From Sulfurovum sp. (GTDB lineage: Bacteria; Campylobacterota; Campylobacteria; Campylobacterales; Sulfurovaceae), in NCBI GenBank assembly GCA_021159425.1, contig JAGGRU010000251.1, positions 1 through 7,502 on the forward strand: a DNA stretch of 7,502 nucleotides. Direction: 5' to 3'. Position 1 is the first letter of the stretch; each line of letters starts with the position of its first letter. Under the pieces are notes generated by a model. The model saw only the letters and a list, made by a program, of their open reading frames with translations. It was not told where the DNA came from and did no database searches. Below, piece by piece: positions 4,636 through 7,502 of the stretch. The translations under genes were made by a program, and so were the position numbers.

Positions 4636-7269
4636 ATGAGCGAAACAACAGAAAAAAAAGCAGTTTATGAGCCAAAAGAAGTAGAAGACAAGTACTATAA
4701 GATTTGTGAAGATCGTGGATATTTTGAAATAGAGGGAAACAAAAGTATTCAGGAAGAAGGCAAAACCTTCTCTATTATGATGCCTCCTCCCAATGTAACA
4801 GGAAGCTTACACATCGGTCATGCACTGACATTTACACTTCAGGACATTATTACGCGTTACAAGCGTATGGATGGATTTAAGACACTTTGGCAACCGGGGA
4901 CTGACCATGCAGGGATCGCTACGCAAAATATCGTAGAGAAACAACTGTTGGCAGAAGGTACGACAAAAGAAGAACTTGGTCGTGAGAAGTTTTTAGAGCG
5001 TGCCTGGTTACAAAAAAAGACATCCGGCGGGAACATTGTACATCAAATGAGAAAGCTGGGAGTTACTCCTGCCTGGAAGCGTGAGCGTTTTACTATGGAT
5101 GAAGGTCTTAAAGAAGCTGTTAAAGAAGCTTTTGTTTCTCTTTTTAACGAAGGTCATATTACGCAAAATACTTACATGGTAAACTGGTGTACACATGATG
5201 GTGCACTTTCTGACATTGAAGTGGAACATGAAGAAGTAAACGGTAAATTCTACACAATGGTCTACAAATTTGCTGATGGTTCCGGGCAACTTGAGGTTGC
5301 AACCACCAGACCGGAGACTTACTTTGGAGATACAGCGATCATGGTACATCCCGATGACAGCCGATATACGGACATTGTCGGTAAAGAGGTGCTTTTACCA
5401 TTGACTGACAGAATCATCAAAGTCATTACCGATACACATGTAGATATGGAGCTTGGAACAGGTGTGGTTAAAGTTACTCCTGCACATGACCAGAATGACT
5501 ACGCAGTAGGAAAAAGACATGATCTGGAGTTCATTAAAGTCTTTGATGAAAAAGGAATACTCAATGAGTATTGTGGTGAATTTGAAGGTTTGGAGAGACT
5601 TGAAGCAAGACCTGTCATCGTCAAAAAGCTTGAAGCTGAAGGGTACATTACAAAAATTGAAGAGCATATCCATCAGGTTGGACACTGTTACCGTTGCAAA
5701 AACATCGTAGAGCCTTTTATCTCTACACAATGGTTCTTGTCTGAGAAAATAGCTGAAAACTCTATTAAAGAGACTAAAAAACACAATAATTTCCACCCTG
5801 CCCACTGGATAAACTCTTACACAGCATGGATGGATGAGCTTCGTCCCTGGTGTATATCTCGTCAACTTTGGTGGGGACATCGTATTCCGGTATTTACCTG
5901 TGATGACTGTGCTCATACATGGGCTGACAAAGCAGATGAACCAGATGCTTGTCCTAAGTGTCAAAGCAAGAAGTTTACACAAGACCCGGATGTTCTCGAT
6001 ACCTGGTTTTCCTCTGCATTATGGGCAATGTCTCCACTGGGTTGGGGAAACAATGGAAAACTTCCTGAGCTTTACAATGACTCAGATATGGCAGATTTCT
6101 ACCCTAACTCTTTACTCATTACCGGATTTGACATCATGTTCTTCTGGGTAGCAAGAATGATGATGATGGGTGAGCACTTCCAAGGAAAATTACCGTTTAA
6201 AGATATTTATATGCATGCACTTGTACGTGATGAAACGGGTGCAAAAATGTCTAAGTCAAAGGGAAATGTGATTGACCCTCTCGATATGGTTGAAGAACAC
6301 TCTGCTGATATTATTAGGTTTACCCTCGCCTATTTGGCTGTACAGGGTCGTGATATTAAGCTTGGGGAGAAAAACCTGGATCAATTCAGAAACTTTACCA
6401 ACAAACTTTATAATGCAACGAACTACCTGCAACTCAATGTAGAGATCTTTCCTGAGCTCAAAGACATTGAGGTGAAAACACCGCTTGGACGTTATATGCA
6501 AAGCCGCTTGAGTATTGCGGTAGAAAAAATCCGTGCTGCCATTGAGTCTTATAAATTTGATGAATCTGCCAAGACACTCTACAACTTTGTATGGAATGAA
6601 TTTTGTGACTGGGGTATTGAGTACTCTAAAGCTGACCGTGAGAGCATCGTAGAACTTGGAGCTATCTTTAAAGAGACACTTAAAATGGTTTCTCCATTTA
6701 TGCCGTTCATCGCAGATCATCTTTACCACAAGCTTTCAGGCACAACACTTGAAGAGGGTGAATCTTTGATGATCATGAACTTCCCTAAAGATATTAAAAG
6801 AGATGTAGAAGCTGAAAACATGTTTGCTATCATCGAAGAGTCGATCACTGCACTTAGACGTGCAAAAGTAGTCATAGATATGGGGAACTCTAAGATAGAC
6901 AAAGCGTATATCAAACTGGATGCTGATATAGATACAGACATGGCTAAACCGTTCATCGAAAAATTGGCTAAAGTCTTAAGCATTGAGTTTGTTGATGCAA
7001 AAGTAGCAGACTCTATCACTGATGTTTCGGATAATCTGGAAGTTTATCTTCCAACAGGTGAGATAGATATGACCCCTATCATTACAAAACTTACACGTCA
7101 GAAAGAGAAGCTTGAAAAAGAGATCGCAAAACTCAATGGTATGCTGAACAATGAAAGATTTGTTGCCAATGCACCTGAAGCTGTGATTGCTGAGAATAAG
7201 CAGGCATTGGAAGATGCAGAAAAGAAGATGGTTAAAGTATCTGTTGAACTAGATAATTTTAAGGCATAA
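4636..7269 (+). CDS. valS: Valyl-tRNA synthetase
   Basis: A cytoplasmic class Ia aminoacyl-tRNA synthetase that charges tRNA-Val with valine. At 877 residues it is of normal length for a short-form bacterial ValRS. In order: PPPNVTGSLHIGH (HIGH signature at 59-62), GTDHAGIATQ (88-97), the CP1 editing domain at about 200-350 (ATTRPETYFGDTA, GTGVVKVTPAHDQNDY), Cys pairs at 351/354 and 422/425 with 439/442 (likely zinc ribbons), DVLDTWFSSALW, KMSKSKGN (537-544), the anticodon-binding helical domain (about 600-770), and the C-terminal tRNA-binding coiled coil (about 812-877, beginning TPIITKLTRQKEKLEKEIAK). All catalytic signatures are intact and no frameshift is seen. It has its own promoter and appears to be transcribed alone or with the downstream Sel1-type gene, from which a REPIN separates it. 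Smaller reading frames inside it on both strands are shadows. Confidence 0.99.
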   Translation: MSETTEKKAVYEPKEVEDKYYKICEDRGYFEIEGNKSIQEEGKTFSIMMPPPNVTGSLHIGHALTFTLQDIITRYKRMDGFKTLWQPGTDHAGIATQNIVEKQLLAEGTTKEELGREKFLERAWLQKKTSGGNIVHQMRKLGVTPAWKRERFTMDEGLKEAVKEAFVSLFNEGHITQNTYMVNWCTHDGALSDIEVEHEEVNGKFYTMVYKFADGSGQLEVATTRPETYFGDTAIMVHPDDSRYTDIVGKEVLLPLTDRIIKVITDTHVDMELGTGVVKVTPAHDQNDYAVGKRHDLEFIKVFDEKGILNEYCGEFEGLERLEARPVIVKKLEAEGYITKIEEHIHQVGHCYRCKNIVEPFISTQWFLSEKIAENSIKETKKHNNFHPAHWINSYTAWMDELRPWCISRQLWWGHRIPVFTCDDCAHTWADKADEPDACPKCQSKKFTQDPDVLDTWFSSALWAMSPLGWGNNGKLPELYNDSDMADFYPNSLLITGFDIMFFWVARMMMMGEHFQGKLPFKDIYMHALVRDETGAKMSKSKGNVIDPLDMVEEHSADIIRFTLAYLAVQGRDIKLGEKNLDQFRNFTNKLYNATNYLQLNVEIFPELKDIEVKTPLGRYMQSRLSIAVEKIRAAIESYKFDESAKTLYNFVWNEFCDWGIEYSKADRESIVELGAIFKETLKMVSPFMPFIADHLYHKLSGTTLEEGESLMIMNFPKDIKRDVEAENMFAIIEESITALRRAKVVIDMGNSKIDKAYIKLDADIDTDMAKPFIEKLAKVLSIEFVDAKVADSITDVSDNLEVYLPTGEIDMTPIITKLTRQKEKLEKEIAKLNGMLNNERFVANAPEAVIAENKQALEDAEKKMVKVSVELDNFKA

Positions 7270-7273
7270 TTAC

Positions 7274-7339
7274 CGTAGGGTCGGTTCACCGACCAAAATC
7301 TATAAAAAACAATATCATGGTCGGTGAACCGACCCTACG
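7274..7339. repeat. REPIN: two inverted REP palindromes
   Basis: A perfect 22-bp inverted repeat (7274-7295 with 7318-7339) is separated by a 22-base AT-rich spacer. Each arm is itself a palindrome: GTAG (7275-7278) followed by GGTCGGT-TC-ACCGACC (7279-7294), and the mirror GGTCGGT-GA-ACCGACC (7319-7334) followed by CTAC (7335-7338). A GTAG head plus a short palindrome in inverted pairs is the defining architecture of REP sequences and REPIN doublets mobilised by RAYT (REP-associated tyrosine) transposases. It is much more GC-rich than its surroundings, begins five bases after the valS stop and ends just before the next gene's ribosome site. Transcribed, it would form a long, very stable hairpin. 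No RAYT gene is in this window. Confidence 0.85.
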
Positions 7340-7353
7340 AAGGACATATTTTT

Positions 7354-7502
7354 ATGAGTATACAGATTAAAGAAGCTTACGAAGCCTTACTCGCCAAAGA
7401 GTATGAGCAAGCTTTTACACTTTACACGCAACTTGCAGAACAAAAAGAGCCAACAAGTTTTTACTACTTAGGTTTTTTATATTTTAGAGGTTTTGGTGTA
7501 GT
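7354..7502 (+). CDS. Sel1-like/TPR repeat protein, N-terminus (partial, cut by window edge)
   Basis: An open frame runs from ATG at 7354 to the end of the window: 49 codons, no stop. AAGGA at 7340-7344 lies nine bases upstream and directly abuts the REPIN. The sequence holds two helices of TPR type (EAYEALLAKEYEQAFTLYTQ, then SFYYLGFLYFRGFGV). The second ends in the LG.LY..G.GV pattern of Sel1-like repeats. Such proteins usually serve as protein-binding scaffolds. No signal peptide is seen, so it is probably cytoplasmic. The rest of the protein and its function are outside the window. Confidence 0.75.
   Translation, partial: MSIQIKEAYEALLAKEYEQAFTLYTQLAEQKEPTSFYYLGFLYFRGFGV

Noticed and set aside
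4636..7289. Several reading frames of 60 to 195 codons inside valS on both strands
   Set aside because: valS is intact and certain across the whole interval; these frames are compositional shadows.
7274..7339. Reading the inverted repeat after valS as a plain intrinsic terminator, a CRISPR unit or insertion sequence ends
   Set aside because: There is no T-tract after the stem, only two copies in inverted orientation, and no transposase between the arms. The GTAG head and the palindrome inside each arm fit a REPIN better.

Overview
The window looks like ordinary chromosome from an AT-rich bacterium, most likely a Campylobacterota (epsilonproteobacterial) lineage of the Sulfurovum/Sulfurimonas kind. 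That placement is inference. It rests on the low GC content judged by eye, promoters that show a TATAAT -10 box behind T-rich sequence but no recognisable -35 box, and the mix of genes. No similarity search was run.

Layout, left to right. (1) The 3' end of an unidentified + strand gene (1-99) is followed by a promoter and a 210-residue exported protein (176-808) with a Ser/Thr/Cys-rich repeat and a helical C-terminal half. (2) A minus-strand cluster runs from 2600 down to 878. It contains a 51-residue single-pass protein of only 156 bases (2445-2600), a CAP-domain (SCP/PR-1, YkwD-like) secreted protein that starts at TTG and overlaps the stop of the small gene (1213-2451), and an 86-residue single-pass protein (878-1138). 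(3) A short divergent promoter region (2601-2659) leads into a + strand S41-family lipoprotein protease (2660-3871), followed by a family 4 (Fe-S) uracil-DNA glycosylase (3903-4562) whose start abuts a perfect palindrome containing TATAAT. (4) A clear promoter precedes valS, valyl-tRNA synthetase (4636-7269). (5) Between valS and the start of a Sel1/TPR-type repeat protein (7354 to the window edge) lies a textbook REP doublet (REPIN), two GTAG-headed palindromes in inverted orientation.

How the parts relate. valS and the glycosylase are housekeeping genes (translation, DNA repair). The left half is cell-envelope biology: four or five exported or membrane-anchored proteins, two of them recognisable (CAP domain, S41 protease) and three without a recognised family. 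Convergent ends at 808/878 and divergent starts at 2600/2660 divide the left half into three transcription units. I found no mobile gene, CRISPR array, phage gene, rRNA or tRNA. The signals most worth following are the REPIN, the small gene coupled to the CAP gene, the regularly spaced cysteines of the 210-residue protein, and the palindrome over the glycosylase start.
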